Counted from the stretch's first letter, positions 41,480 through 50,569 are shown. The stretch: DNA of 64,000 nt from JACDER01 sp963717765 (GCA_963717765.1 CAVQWX010000003.1:310001-374000), one strand, 5' to 3'. Made by a program: numbers and translations. The notes: generated by a model from the letters alone, not told the origin.

Positions 41480-42061
41480 GTGTTCGTGACCTTCGAGGGC
41501 CTGGACGGCTCGGGCAAGACGACCCAGGCGAGGCTGCTCGCGGAGCGGCTGTCGCAGGACGAGGAGGTTGTCGCGACCCGGGAGCCGGGCGGGACGCCGC
41601 TCGGCGAGCGTATCCGGCAGGTGCTGCTGCACGGCGAGGACGTCTCGCCCTGGGCGGAGGCAACGCTCTTCGCCGCCGCTCGCGCGGAGCTCGTCGCCCA
41701 GGTCATCCGGCCCGCTCTCGACCGCGGCGCGGCCGTCGTCTGCGACCGCTACATCGACTCCTCGCTCGCCTACCAGGGGATCGGACGCGGGCTCGGCATC
41801 GAGGAAGTTCTGCAGCTGAACCTCGCCGTCGTCGGCGGCCTGCTCCCGGACAGGACGTTCGTCCTCATGCTCGACCCCGCCACCGCCGCGCAGCGTACGC
41901 GGCGCGCCCGCGACCGCATCGAGCGCGAGGGCGAGGCGTTTCACGCCGCGCTCGACTCCGCCTATTGGCAGTTGGGCAAGCTCTTTCCTGAGCGGATCGT
42001 CCTGCTGGACGGCTCGCTCGAGAAGGAGGAACTGGCCGAGCGGGTGCGGGTGGCGCTCTAG
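41480..42061 (+). CDS. tmk: Thymidylate kinase
   Basis: 193 residues. P-loop FEGLDGSGKTTQ at residues 5-16; DR[Y/H] motif CDRYIDSSLAYQG; LID region with RTRRARDRIEREGEAFH, a type with Arg in the LID. Phosphorylates dTMP to dTDP. Adjacent to holB as in many bacteria. GTG 41480. Confidence 0.95.
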   Translation: MFVTFEGLDGSGKTTQARLLAERLSQDEEVVATREPGGTPLGERIRQVLLHGEDVSPWAEATLFAAARAELVAQVIRPALDRGAAVVCDRYIDSSLAYQGIGRGLGIEEVLQLNLAVVGGLLPDRTFVLMLDPATAAQRTRRARDRIEREGEAFHAALDSAYWQLGKLFPERIVLLDGSLEKEELAERVRVAL

Positions 42062-42070
42062 GATCTCCCC

Positions 42071-43153
42071 GTGCTCGAGCGAATCCGCGAGCAAGACGAG
42101 GCCAAGCGCCTGCTCGAGGCGGCGCTGCGCGACGGCCCGGCGCATGCGTATCTCTTCCACGGGCCGCCCGGTGTGGGCAAGCAGAGCGCAGCGCTGGGGT
42201 TCGCGGGCGAGATGATCGGCGATTCCGACCGCGCATCGCGCCGCGCGCATCCCGATCTGTACGTGCTCGAGCCGCTCGGCGACCAGATCCGGATCGACGA
42301 CATACGCCTGCTCCACCACGACCTGCACATGCGTCCGTTCGAGGCCGACCGGCGCGTGTACGTCGTCCTCTCGGCGCACACGCTGAACGAGGACGCGGCT
42401 GACGCGCTGCTCAAGGATCTCGAGGAGCCGCCGTCCTACGCCGTCTTGATCCTGGTGGCGGACGAGCTCGGCCCGCTGCCCGAGACGATCCGGTCACGCT
42501 GCCAGCCGATCCTGTTCCGGCGGCTGTCGGAGCGCGCCGTGCGGGACGAGGTGGCCGAGCGTGCTCCGGTGCTGTCGGAGGACGAGACGACCGCGCTTGC
42601 CCGCGTCGCCGGCGGACGCCTCGACCGGGTGGAGCGGCTGCTCGACCCGAGGGCGGCCGAGCGGCGGTCCGGCTTGCTGGCGGTCGCCCGCTCCGTCTAC
42701 CGCGATCCGGAGTTCCGGCCGGCGGCCGCCGCCGAGTTCGTTACCGGCGCGGCTGGGGAGTCGGGAGCGCAGGCGAAAGCCGAGGCGGAGGCGGAGCTCG
42801 AGCACCTCGATCTTCCGGCCCGCGAGGGGGAGCAGCGTGTCCGCCGCGCCCAGCGTGGGGCCGAGCGGGAGGAGCTTCTGCTCATGCTCGAGGAGCTCGC
42901 CGCCTGGTACCGCGACCTGGCCGTGGTCGCGGCCGGCGCGGAGGATGCGGCCGTTCACTGCGACCACCTGGACGACCTGCGAGAAGACGCGTTGCCCGAG
43001 CGCTCGCCCGGCGCCGAACGCGCCGCCGAGCTCGTCCGCGAGACCTGGAGGTCGCTCGAGGAGTTCAACATCCAGCCGGGTCTCGCGTTCGAAGCGCTCT
43101 TCATCCATCTGCGGCGCGCGTTCGCATCCTCTGCTCCGTGGGTCGCTGTGTAG
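42071..43153 (+). CDS. holB: DNA polymerase III delta-prime subunit
   Basis: 360 residues of the clamp-loader AAA+ family. P-loop-like FHGPPGVGKQSAA; RIDDIRLLHHDL; ALLKDLEEPPSYAVLILV (Walker B/SRC region with IRSRCQPI). The zinc Cys quartet seen in many delta-prime proteins is not apparent. Loads the beta clamp with gamma/tau and delta. Ten bases after tmk; 3' end overlaps the next gene by 16 bp. Confidence 0.93.
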   Translation: MLERIREQDEAKRLLEAALRDGPAHAYLFHGPPGVGKQSAALGFAGEMIGDSDRASRRAHPDLYVLEPLGDQIRIDDIRLLHHDLHMRPFEADRRVYVVLSAHTLNEDAADALLKDLEEPPSYAVLILVADELGPLPETIRSRCQPILFRRLSERAVRDEVAERAPVLSEDETTALARVAGGRLDRVERLLDPRAAERRSGLLAVARSVYRDPEFRPAAAAEFVTGAAGESGAQAKAEAEAELEHLDLPAREGEQRVRRAQRGAEREELLLMLEELAAWYRDLAVVAAGAEDAAVHCDHLDDLREDALPERSPGAERAAELVRETWRSLEEFNIQPGLAFEALFIHLRRAFASSAPWVAV

Positions 43154-44496
43154 TCGCGCTGGCGTCGCTCGTTCTGGTCGCGAGCGCCGCCGGCTCCTCG
43201 TCTTCGTCCCCGGTGACCGGCTGGACGACCTTCGGGAACAGCCTCGCCCGCACGAGCGCCGCACGGGCGCTCGAGCAGGACGTCCGAGACGTGTGGGCAC
43301 TGAAGCTTCCGGGGCGGATCACGGCGCAGCCGATCGTCGTCCGCGGCGCGTCAGGCACGCAACGCGCGACCGTGTATGCCGCGACCTCGGCGGGGGTCGT
43401 CCAGGCCATCTCCGACACAGGCCGCAAGCTCTGGCGCGCCCAGGTCGGAAGGATCGCGTCCCATCCCTGCAAGCAGCTCGACGCCTACGGCGTGACCGGG
43501 ACGCCCGTCGCCGACAGGGCCACGCATGCGCTTTACGTCGCGGACGGTGTGGGGCGCCTGCACGCGCTCGACCTGGCGACCGGGAAGGAGCACGCGGGCT
43601 GGCCCGTTCGGCTCTACTCCGACTTCCGCGACGAGCTCGTGTGGGGCGCGCTCACCGCGGTGCGCGGTTCGATCTATCTCGGCACAGGTTCCTACTGCGA
43701 TGCGCCGATGGTGGGAAAGATGTTCCGCGTGAACACGTTCACGCGGGCCGTGTCCCACTGGGACGTCGTCCCGCCCGGGCACGGCGGTGGTGGAGGGATC
43801 TGGGGCTGGGGCGGGATCGCGTACAGCTCGGCGCGTCACTCGCTCCTCGCCGTCACCGGGAACGCGTTTCGCGGAGGCACGAACGACGGCACTTCCTTCC
43901 GCGAGTACGAGCCCTACGGCGAGCACCTCGTGGAGCTGTCACTCTCGCTGCAGGTGCGCTCGGCGAGCCATCCGACAGGGCTGCATCAGCCGCTGGATCT
44001 CGACTTCGTCGGCTCGCCGGTCGTCTTCACGCCGCGCGGCTGCCCGGAGGAGGTCGTCGGCCTGAACAAGAACGGACGGCTCTACGCGTGGAAGACGAGG
44101 AAGATCGCGGCCGGACCTGCCTGGACGTTGAACGTCTCTCCGACGAGCCCCGCCCAGCCGCTCGTCACCCAGGCCGCATGGTCGGCGGGGCTCCGAGCGC
44201 TGTTCGTGGACACGCCGAAGGGGCTGGCAAAGGTCGCGATCGGTTCGGGCTGCACGGGGAAGGTCGCGTGGACGCACAAGCAGGGTGTGATCGACTCGAC
44301 GCCGACGGCAGCGGGCTCGATCGTGTGGCAGGTCGGCTGGCATTCCGGTGCCGCGCTGCTCGGGATCGACGGCCGCAGCGGGCGCGTCATCGAGCGTCAT
44401 GCGCTCGGAAAGGACCGGTACTACCTGGGGCCCGCAATCCTCGACGGGAAGATGTATCTGGGCTCCTTCGGCGGCCTGGTGCGCGCGCTACAGTGA
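43138..44496 (+). CDS. Exported PQQ-like beta-propeller protein
   Basis: 452 residues. N-terminal hydrophobic segment VVALASLVLVASAAG as signal. Repeated blades such as VYAATSAGVVQAISDTGRKLW, HALYVADGVGRLHALDL, GLNKNGRLYAWKT and IDSTPTAAGSIVWQVGW. Two Cys-containing loops (HPCKQLD; GSGCTGK). No PQQ-ligand set is certain, so it may bind rather than oxidise a substrate. GTG 43138 within the end of holB. Confidence 0.82.
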   Translation: MGRCVVALASLVLVASAAGSSSSSPVTGWTTFGNSLARTSAARALEQDVRDVWALKLPGRITAQPIVVRGASGTQRATVYAATSAGVVQAISDTGRKLWRAQVGRIASHPCKQLDAYGVTGTPVADRATHALYVADGVGRLHALDLATGKEHAGWPVRLYSDFRDELVWGALTAVRGSIYLGTGSYCDAPMVGKMFRVNTFTRAVSHWDVVPPGHGGGGGIWGWGGIAYSSARHSLLAVTGNAFRGGTNDGTSFREYEPYGEHLVELSLSLQVRSASHPTGLHQPLDLDFVGSPVVFTPRGCPEEVVGLNKNGRLYAWKTRKIAAGPAWTLNVSPTSPAQPLVTQAAWSAGLRALFVDTPKGLAKVAIGSGCTGKVAWTHKQGVIDSTPTAAGSIVWQVGWHSGAALLGIDGRSGRVIERHALGKDRYYLGPAILDGKMYLGSFGGLVRALQ

Positions 44497-44505
44497 CCGG
44501 CAAGC

Positions 44506-44578
44506 GCCGACGTAGCTCAGCTGGTAGAGCACTTCACTCGTAATGAAGGGGTCCGCGGTTCGAATCCGCGCGTCGGCT
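44506..44578 (+). tRNA. tRNA-Thr (anticodon CGT)
   Basis: Seventy-three bases. Acceptor GCCGACG (44506-44512) pairs with CGTCGGC (44571-44577), discriminator T. Anticodon stem CTTCA/TGAAG, loop CTCGTAA with anticodon CGT (44539-44541), reading ACG. T-arm GGTTCGAATCC. The CCA end is not encoded. Confidence 0.97.
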
Positions 44579-45122
44579 CTAGCGCGAGGTCACTCCGCCG
44601 ACTCCTTGCTTCAGCGCAGCGCGGCGGTCGAGTGTCTGCATCGTCAGCCACGCGGCGGCTGCGGCCAGGACCGCGGCCGGCGTCGCGTCGATTCCCGCTG
44701 TGCCGACGAGCAACGTGGCGAAGAGCACCGAGGTGATCAACAGACGCGTCCCCGCCGCCATCCCGGCGGCCGCGCCCACCGCGACGGAAACCGTGGGGGA
44801 GGTGTCGAACCACGCGTGCGCCGCAACCAAGGCTGATCAGATAGCCGAACGACTTCGCGGCGCCGTCACCCGGCAGCAGCCGGCGCGCCGCCAGCACGAT
44901 GCACGCGCCGGCGGCCGGGAGCCCGATGACGAGGTACCACGGCGGAGACGAGAGGCCGAGCTCGTTCGGGACGTCGTGCCAGAGCCAGTGTTCGAGGTCG
45001 TGGACGAAGGCGAGGAAGACCGCGGCGAGCGCCGCCGCCGGGATCCCGATCAGCGCGGCGACCGCGACGAGGCGGCCGTATTCGGCTGCGCTCATCGACG
45101 GTTGATCGGCGGGCGTCGACAC
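44579..45122 (-). pseudogene. ClC-type chloride channel remnant with internal deletion
   Basis: The N-terminal ~90 codons (AAEYGRLVAVAALIGIPAAA, LGLSSPPWYLVIGLPAAG, PGDGAAKSFGYLI) are joined out of frame to the C-terminal ~80 codons (TVSVAVGAAAGMAAGTRLLIT, LFATLLVGTAG) near 44835. Some 250 codons with the pore motifs are missing. The stop lies directly next to the tRNA-Thr 3' end on the other strand. Confidence 0.85.
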
Positions 45123-45221
45123 GCGCCGATCGTGTCACGGCGCGGTGACCGGGACAACTCAGGCGGTGAGCGCTCGGTCTAGCTCAAACGGCCGAAGCCG
45201 TCATCCTGCCAGACTCCCGGC

Positions 45222-45524
45222 ATGCCTCATTTCGTCGTCCGGCTCGCGCGTGGCGGCTCCTGGGACTGGTCGCGCGATATGCGCGAGCAGCCCGACTGGG
45301 AGGAGCACGCGCGGTACATGGACGAGCTGGTGGAGGACGGCTTCATCGTCCTCGGCGGACCCCTGGATGGTGACCGCGAGGTGATCGAGATCGTCGAGGC
45401 CGGCTCCGAGGACGAGGTGCGCGCGCGGCTCGCCAAAGACGTGTGGGCGAAGACCGGGCTGCTCACCCCGGTCACCGTCGAGCGCTGGACGATTCTGCTC
45501 GACGGACGAGATCCCGCAACGTAG
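45222..45524 (+). CDS. YciI-like protein
   Basis: 100 residues of the ferredoxin-like YciI family: FVVRLARGGSWDWSRDMREQ, then FIVLGGPLDGDREVIEIVEA. The family has an active-site His-Asp pair; here DMREQPDWEEH includes candidates. Function unknown. A second family member is encoded at 58.9 kb with the same WDWSRDMR block. Confidence 0.85.
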   Translation: MPHFVVRLARGGSWDWSRDMREQPDWEEHARYMDELVEDGFIVLGGPLDGDREVIEIVEAGSEDEVRARLAKDVWAKTGLLTPVTVERWTILLDGRDPAT

Positions 45525-45578
45525 GCCCCGAAGAAAAATGGGCCGGATGGCCTATAGACATCGTCCCTTCCATCCCTG

Positions 45579-46109
45579 ATGCTTCCACACGTGCTGCGGC
45601 TCTTCACGATGCTCGGGGTCGTCTCGGCAATCGCCGTGCCCGTCGCGTCCGCATCTCACTCCCCGCGTCACGCCCAGAACCTGGCGGCGCGAGGCATCGT
45701 GGCCGAGATCAACACGATCAGGGCCCAGCACGGCTTGCGGCCGCTGAAGCTGGTTCGTCCGCTGACGGCGGCCGCCGGCCAGCACTCCACCGAGATGGGC
45801 AGCCGCGGCTACTTCAGCCACGACTCGGCCGACGGGACAGCCTTCTGGAAGCGGATCGAGGGTTTCTACGGCTCCCGCGGCTACCGGTACTGGAGCGTCG
45901 GTGAGAACCTGCTCTGGTCGGCCGGCCCGTTGAGCCCGGCCGACGCGGTCACGATGTGGATGAACAGCCCGCCGCACCGCGAGAACCTGCTCGACAAGGA
46001 CTGGCGCCAGATCGGCATCTCGGTCAAGGAGTTCGACTCCGCGCCCGGCGTCTACCACGGTCTCGGCGTCACGATCGTCACCGCCGACTTCGGCGCACGG
46101 ACGAGCTAA
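45579..46109 (+). CDS. Secreted CAP (SCP/PR-1) domain protein
   Basis: 176 residues. Signal peptide ending VASAS; CAP fold with INTIRAQHGLRPL, HSTEMGSRGYFSHDSADG (His/Glu), VGENLLW and MNSPPHRENLL. The His and Glu of the CAP cavity are all present. Extracellular, role unknown. Followed by a bidirectional terminator. Confidence 0.92.
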   Translation: MLPHVLRLFTMLGVVSAIAVPVASASHSPRHAQNLAARGIVAEINTIRAQHGLRPLKLVRPLTAAAGQHSTEMGSRGYFSHDSADGTAFWKRIEGFYGSRGYRYWSVGENLLWSAGPLSPADAVTMWMNSPPHRENLLDKDWRQIGISVKEFDSAPGVYHGLGVTIVTADFGARTS

Positions 46110-46126
46110 CTCTTCGCCGACAACCC

Positions 46127-46155
46127 GAGAAGGCGGGCAAGGAGCCCGCCGTCTC
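46127..46155. terminator. Bidirectional terminator between convergent genes
   Basis: GAGAaGGCGGGC (46127-46138) pairs with GCCCGCCgTCTC (46144-46155), one mismatch, loop AAGGA. It lies between the CAP gene (plus) and the small minus-strand gene at 46175. No T run, so it is a hairpin-only type. Confidence 0.6.
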
Positions 46156-46174
46156 AGGTCACGGAAAGGTCGGG

Positions 46175-46387
46175 CTAGCCGGCCGGCTGGAGGCGCGGAG
46201 CCCTGGCGGCCGCCGGGCGGCGGGAGAGCGCGTCGCGGAGACTGGAGACCGCTCCTCGGATCAACGACAGCGTCTCGGACGGGTGGCGCTCGACCTGCGC
46301 CGCAAGCCTGGCGCGGCCGGCCTCCACCTCGTAGTCGCGGTGCTTCAGTCTCGCCAGCTCCATGTGCAGTGAGGGCTGCTCGTACAC
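46175..46387 (-). CDS. Small protein of unknown function
   Basis: 70 residues from GTG 46387, preceded by GGGAGAG. N-terminal VYEQPSLHMELARLKHRDYEVEAG split, then helix-prone AARVERHPSET-like SETLSLIRGAVSSLRDAL and a C-terminal RRPAAARAP tail. Predicted helical, basic, without membrane segment or metal motif. A longer frame to 46519 overlaps the tRNA-Leu and is rejected. Confidence 0.6.
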   Translation of the reverse strand: MYEQPSLHMELARLKHRDYEVEAGRARLAAQVERHPSETLSLIRGAVSSLRDALSRRPAAARAPRLQPAG

Positions 46388-46449
46388 GCTCTCTCCCTTC
46401 GTTTCGCGGTCAGACACAAGACGGGCCGCCGCTACACTTTCTTCCCCAC

Positions 46450-46534
<85 letters not shown>

Positions 46535-46630
46535 TAAAGCTGCGTTCTTCTCCAGTTGGTCACCTCCGGTCTACCGGACGGTGACCGCGGTTCCGGTAGC
46601 GTCGGGAGAAACGACGGGAGGAGGACTCCG

Positions 46631-47413
46631 ATGAGCACGGAGACACAGACGCTGGTCGGCAAGTTCGTCTGGCACGACCACATGTCCGGCGACGTCGAGA
46701 AGGCGAAGAGCTTCTACACGGATCTGCTCGGCTGGAACGTCGAGACGGTGGACGTGGGTGACGAGAAATATCCGATGATCAAGAACGACGGTGCGATGCA
46801 TGGAGGCTTCGGCGCGTCGCAGGGCGGCGCTCCGCCGCACTGGCTGGGCCACGTCGCGGTCGAGGACGCTGACGAGACGGCCGAGAAGGTCAAGGCCGGA
46901 GGAGGGACGATCTACTTCGGCCCCTCCGACATTCCCGATATCGGGCGGTTCTTCGTGTTCGCCGACCCGCAGGGCGCGGTGCTGTCGGCGTTCGCGTCGT
47001 CGAGCCCGCCGGAAGGTCCCCCGGCCGAGGGTACGTTCGCCTGGGACGAGCTCGCGACCAGCGACGTGGACGGCGCGAAGAAGTTCTACGGTGACGTGTT
47101 CGGCTGGACCTCCAAGGACATGGACATGGGCGGCGGGATGACCTACACGATCTTGGAGCGCCCCGGCGGCGGTGAGGCCGGCGTCGCGGGTTGCATGCCG
47201 CTCACCGACGAGATGAAGTCACACAACGTCCCGCCGAACTGGCTCGTCTACATCGGGACCGAGGACGTGGATGCGTCCACGGACAAGGCGAAGGAGCTCG
47301 GCGCCACCGTGCACATGGCGCCGACGGACATTCCCGAGGTCGGGCGGTTCAGCGTCCTCCAGGATCCGACCGGCGCGGCATTCGCCCTGTTCAAGGGCAT
47401 TCCGCAGTCGTAG
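46631..47413 (+). CDS. Two-domain VOC (glyoxalase-like) protein
   Basis: 260 residues with two tandem VOC halves, each starting with (K)FVWHDHMSGDVEKAKSFY / FAWDELATSDVDGAKKFYGD and ending with a DPQGA / DPTGA motif. Metal residues are not fully conserved. Start ATG 46631 has GGGAGGAGG seven bases upstream. Related to 27-kDa antigen-type proteins of actinobacteria; ligand unknown. Confidence 0.9.
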   Translation: MSTETQTLVGKFVWHDHMSGDVEKAKSFYTDLLGWNVETVDVGDEKYPMIKNDGAMHGGFGASQGGAPPHWLGHVAVEDADETAEKVKAGGGTIYFGPSDIPDIGRFFVFADPQGAVLSAFASSSPPEGPPAEGTFAWDELATSDVDGAKKFYGDVFGWTSKDMDMGGGMTYTILERPGGGEAGVAGCMPLTDEMKSHNVPPNWLVYIGTEDVDASTDKAKELGATVHMAPTDIPEVGRFSVLQDPTGAAFALFKGIPQS

Positions 47414-47472
47414 CTCGAGCAGGTTGCGGGCGGCGCCTTGACGCCGTCCGCAGCCCGCGCTACCTTGTGATG

Positions 47473-47486
47473 CGAACACACGTTCG
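47473..47486. promoter_or_regulatory. SOS box (LexA operator) of lexA
   Basis: CGAACACACGTTCG, a perfect inverted repeat that matches the GAAC-N4-GTTC consensus of Gram-positive/actinobacterial LexA. It is centred 25 bases before the lexA ATG, so LexA should repress itself and the SOS response should follow the actinobacterial scheme. Confidence 0.9.
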
Positions 47487-47504
47487 TCCAACCAAGGAGA
47501 CGGC

Positions 47505-48137
47505 ATGCTGACCGAGCGGCAACGTGAGATCTGGGAATTTCTCGTTCGTTACGTCGAGGCGCACGGCTATCCCCCGACCGTGCGTGAGATCGGACAGGAG
47601 GTCGGCCTGGCCTCGCCGTCCACCGTGCACGCCCATCTGGCCAACCTCGAGCGGGCGGGAATGCTCCGCCGCGACCCGACCAAGCCGCGCGCGCTGGAGC
47701 TTCTGGCGCCGCACAGGCGCGAGTCCGCCTCCCAGCCCGAGCCCGATGTGCACCGTCTTCCGCTCGTGGGACAGATCGCGGCCGGCGGCCCGCTGCTCGC
47801 CGAGCAGAACGTCGAGGAGTACCTCGCCGTCCCCGAGCCGCTCGCGCGGGGCGGGGAGGAATTCCTCCTGCGCGTCCGCGGCGAATCGATGATCGACGCC
47901 GGGATCCTGGACGGCGACTTCGTGGTCGTCCGCCGCCAGCAGGATGCGACGAACGGCGAGATCGTCGCCGCGCTCGCGGGCGAGGACGAGGCGGCCGACG
48001 AGGCGACGGTGAAGCGGTTCTACCGGGAGAACGGCCGGATCCGGCTGCAGCCCGAGAACGACGCACTCGAGCCCATGTACCCGCCCTACGTGCAGGTGCT
48101 GGGCAAGGTGGTCGGCGTCTTCAGGATGGTGTCGTGA
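47505..48137 (+). CDS. lexA: LexA repressor
   Basis: 210 residues. HTH PPTVREIGQEVGLASPSTVHAH at 24-45; Ala93-Gly94 cleavage site in QIAAGGP; catalytic Ser128 in GESM and Lys170 in TVKRF. A RecA-assisted self-cleaving repressor of DNA-damage genes. AAGGAGA stands five bases before the ATG. Its stop overlaps a small zinc-ribbon gene (GTGA). Confidence 0.97.
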   Translation: MLTERQREIWEFLVRYVEAHGYPPTVREIGQEVGLASPSTVHAHLANLERAGMLRRDPTKPRALELLAPHRRESASQPEPDVHRLPLVGQIAAGGPLLAEQNVEEYLAVPEPLARGGEEFLLRVRGESMIDAGILDGDFVVVRRQQDATNGEIVAALAGEDEAADEATVKRFYRENGRIRLQPENDALEPMYPPYVQVLGKVVGVFRMVS

Positions 48138-48337
48138 GCGAGGTCGCGCCGCTGTTCCGCACGCTCGACCAGGAGTTGTCGGCGCTCGCGCGCGGCGCGA
48201 GCCTCGAGTGCCTCGTCTGCGGCGAGTTCGTCATGCAGGTGCTCGGCGGGCTGCGTTGCGCGGAGTGCGGGTCGACGCTCGGCGCCGGGCAGGCGGGTTC
48301 GGCGGTGCAGCTGGAGCTGGGGATGCCTGCCGGCTAA
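48134..48337 (+). CDS. Small zinc-ribbon protein
   Basis: 67 residues with C-LV-C and C-AE-C pairs (CLVCGEFV; RCAECGSTL) forming a zinc ribbon. GTG in the lexA stop overlap suggests co-expression with LexA, so a DNA-damage role is conceivable but unproven. No other motif. Confidence 0.8.
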   Translation: MSEVAPLFRTLDQELSALARGASLECLVCGEFVMQVLGGLRCAECGSTLGAGQAGSAVQLELGMPAG

Positions 48338-48367
48338 ACAAAGCACCCGCCACCTGTGTCGTAATGG

Positions 48368-48847
48368 GTGGAGATGGGCACCGATGAGCTCGCGGCGATC
48401 TACGAGCGTCGCTATGCGCGGTTCCTGCGCGTGGCCGAGGCGATCGTCGGCGACGTCGAGCTCGCCCGGGACGCCGTCCAGGATGCGTTCGCGAGGCTCG
48501 TTCGAAGCAGGACTGACTACCGCGGCGAGGGCAGTCTCGATGGCTGGGTCTGGCGCACGGTTGTCCGAACGGCGCTGAACGCCCGGCGCGATCGCCCGGC
48601 CGACGTGCCGCTCGGTCCGTCGGCCGAGCCGTCGACGAACGGGCTTGCCCCCGATGCCGGCGTGCGCGCACTGGTCGCGTCGCTGCCCGAGCGCCAGCGG
48701 CTCGTGCTCTTCCTCCGCTACTACGCCGACCTCGACTATGGCTCGATCGCAGACGTGCTCGACATCAAGCCCGGGACTGTTGGCGCGACGTTGAATCAGG
48801 CGCATGCCGCTATCCGGCGGCTGCTCGAGGAGGAGGTGCCACGGTGA
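48368..48847 (+). CDS. ECF-type RNA polymerase sigma factor
   Basis: 159 residues. Region 2: YARFLRVAEAIVGDVELARDAVQDAFARLV; region 4: LPERQRLVLFLRYYADLDYG, SIADVLDIKPGTVGATLNQAH. Start either GTG 48368 or ATG 48374. A cognate anti-sigma-type membrane protein overlaps by GTGA. No sequence reveals the signal. Confidence 0.93.
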   Translation: MEMGTDELAAIYERRYARFLRVAEAIVGDVELARDAVQDAFARLVRSRTDYRGEGSLDGWVWRTVVRTALNARRDRPADVPLGPSAEPSTNGLAPDAGVRALVASLPERQRLVLFLRYYADLDYGSIADVLDIKPGTVGATLNQAHAAIRRLLEEEVPR

Positions 48848-50223
48848 CCGAGGTCAAGGAACTGCTAGAGGCTCAGGTGCCGTTGCGCGTCGGTGTCGAG
48901 CCGGACTGGGCCGACGTGCTGCGCCGCGCGAAGCCGCGCGCTCGGCTGCGCCGTTCGCGTGTTCTCGTGCCCGTCCTCGTCGTTCTGGGTCTGGTGGTGA
49001 CCGGCGTCGCGATAGCGGCAGCCTTTGGCGGGATCCCCTGGTGGGAGAGCGCTCCTCCTCCCGACAACCCCGGCATAGTCAACTTCGAGCTGGCCAAAGA
49101 CGTCGACAGCTCCTTCCCGCCCGATCCCGACAGCACGCGTGCGCGCACCGTGGCGGAAGACGGCGGAGCATCGCTCGTGGCGGCCCCGGTTGGAGACGAC
49201 GGCTACTGCCTAGTGCTCTTCCTTCCGGACGAGGTGGGGTCACACGGTCACAATTGTGAGTACCAGGCGACGACCTATATCCGTAGCTATGCCCATCTCC
49301 CACTGAATGGAAGCCCGGCGGGGTGGGCAGTGTACGGACGGATCGTCGATCCGCGGGCTGCTGCGTTCGATCTGACCGGAGCCGCTGGCTTCCCGCTCGT
49401 CATTCCGCTACACCACAGCGGCTTTTTCGTTGCGAGCGTTGCGAGAGACCGCTGGGAATCCCTCAGCTATCGAGCGGGCCCGGCGAGGATCCTCGACCAT
49501 TCCGGTGCGACACTCCGTACGGAATGCTTCTCGTGGGGTCCGGCGCCCGGGGACGACGCGCCCAGCGGAGACTACGACTCGCTGGCCAAACCGCCATGTC
49601 ACTTCAACGTCATGTACTACCCGTGGCTCGTCGACGTAAAGGACGCGACCAAGCTCGTCGAGCTCACGCTCAGGCTGGGCAGCGACGCCTACGAGACAGC
49701 TCCCGGGCAGTGGGCGGCCACAGCGCCGTCGATCGCGATCTGGCGCGCTCCTCAGAAGGACGGAAGCGTTTGCATCCTCCATGCGCTCGCCTCGCCGAGG
49801 CCAAATGCTCCTCACACCGTGAATGACAGACCGCTCGGGCCGAACCCCTTCACAGGTTGGGATTGCCGAACCTGGGAATCTCTCCAGACGACCCGAGGCG
49901 GAGCGCCGATCCAGGTTTCTGTCGGTGCACGCCAAGGCTCAGGCCAGGCGGATTGGCAATTCGACGGCCACGTCAATCCGAATAGCGGGATCGCCGACCT
50001 CGAGCTTCAGCATCCGTCGACAAATGACGTCCGGTTCGCTGACGCGAATGGGTGGTTCTTGGGGCAGCTTCCGACAAGCGACGCTTGGAAGACGTTTCCG
50101 AATGGCGGGCCATTCGTCCTCGTGGGTTACGACAGCAATGGCCGCGAGGTTGCCCGCGTGGATCTCGAGGAGGTCTGGCGGGCCGAGAGAAAGGAGCTAA
50201 AATCGGGATCGCAGGCCGGGTGA
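48844..50223 (+). CDS. Membrane protein, probable anti-sigma partner
   Basis: 459 residues. Short cytoplasmic N-terminus (TEVKELLEAQVPLRVGVEPDW, split), basic stretch RAKPRARLRRSR, one transmembrane helix (VLVPVLVVLGLVVTGVAIAAAF), then a large extracytoplasmic beta-rich domain with several Cys. It lacks the usual zinc anti-sigma motif, so the sigma-inhibitor role is inferred from coupling alone. The 3' end overlaps the 5' end of RNase P RNA by about 14 bp. Confidence 0.7.
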   Translation: MTEVKELLEAQVPLRVGVEPDWADVLRRAKPRARLRRSRVLVPVLVVLGLVVTGVAIAAAFGGIPWWESAPPPDNPGIVNFELAKDVDSSFPPDPDSTRARTVAEDGGASLVAAPVGDDGYCLVLFLPDEVGSHGHNCEYQATTYIRSYAHLPLNGSPAGWAVYGRIVDPRAAAFDLTGAAGFPLVIPLHHSGFFVASVARDRWESLSYRAGPARILDHSGATLRTECFSWGPAPGDDAPSGDYDSLAKPPCHFNVMYYPWLVDVKDATKLVELTLRLGSDAYETAPGQWAATAPSIAIWRAPQKDGSVCILHALASPRPNAPHTVNDRPLGPNPFTGWDCRTWESLQTTRGGAPIQVSVGARQGSGQADWQFDGHVNPNSGIADLELQHPSTNDVRFADANGWFLGQLPTSDAWKTFPNGGPFVLVGYDSNGREVARVDLEEVWRAERKELKSGSQAG

Positions 50224-50566
50224 CCACGAGCCCTGTCGATGACAGGCGTTCGAGGAAAGTCCGGACACCGCAGGGCAGGACGCTGGGGAAATCCCAGGCG
50301 GCGAAAGCCGACGGAAAGTGGCACAGAAAGGAGACCGCCAGCGGCGACAAACTCTCCGGAGACGCCGATGGTAAGGGTGAAAAGGTGGGGTAAGAGCCCA
50401 CCAGCGCCGTGGTGACACGGCGGCTCGCCAAACCCCGTCCGGTGCAAGGCGAACAGGCCCCGCTCACGTAGCCCGCGTGGGGGCCGGGTAGGCCGCTCGA
50501 GCCGTCTGGAGACAGCCGGCCTAGATGGATGGTCACCCGCGACAGAATCCGGCTTACAGGCCTGCT
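50210..50566 (+). ncRNA. rnpB: RNase P RNA (type A)
   Basis: Contains the universal GAGGAAAGTCCGGAC (about 50252) and ACAGAATCCGGCTTAC (about 50543), with P1 formed by GCAGGCC (50211-50217) and GGCCTGC (50559-50565). Conserved AAGGGTGAAAAGGTGGGGTAAG-like core, split, lies in between. The 5' end overlaps the preceding gene. Edges within a few bases. Confidence 0.96.
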
Positions 50567-50569
50567 AAC

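Noticed and set aside
43351..43926. Minus-strand frame of 191 codons
   Set aside because: Antisense to the beta-propeller gene; composition typical of a shadow frame.
44579..45122. A functional short ClC protein
   Set aside because: The two conserved parts are in different frames and the pore region is missing.
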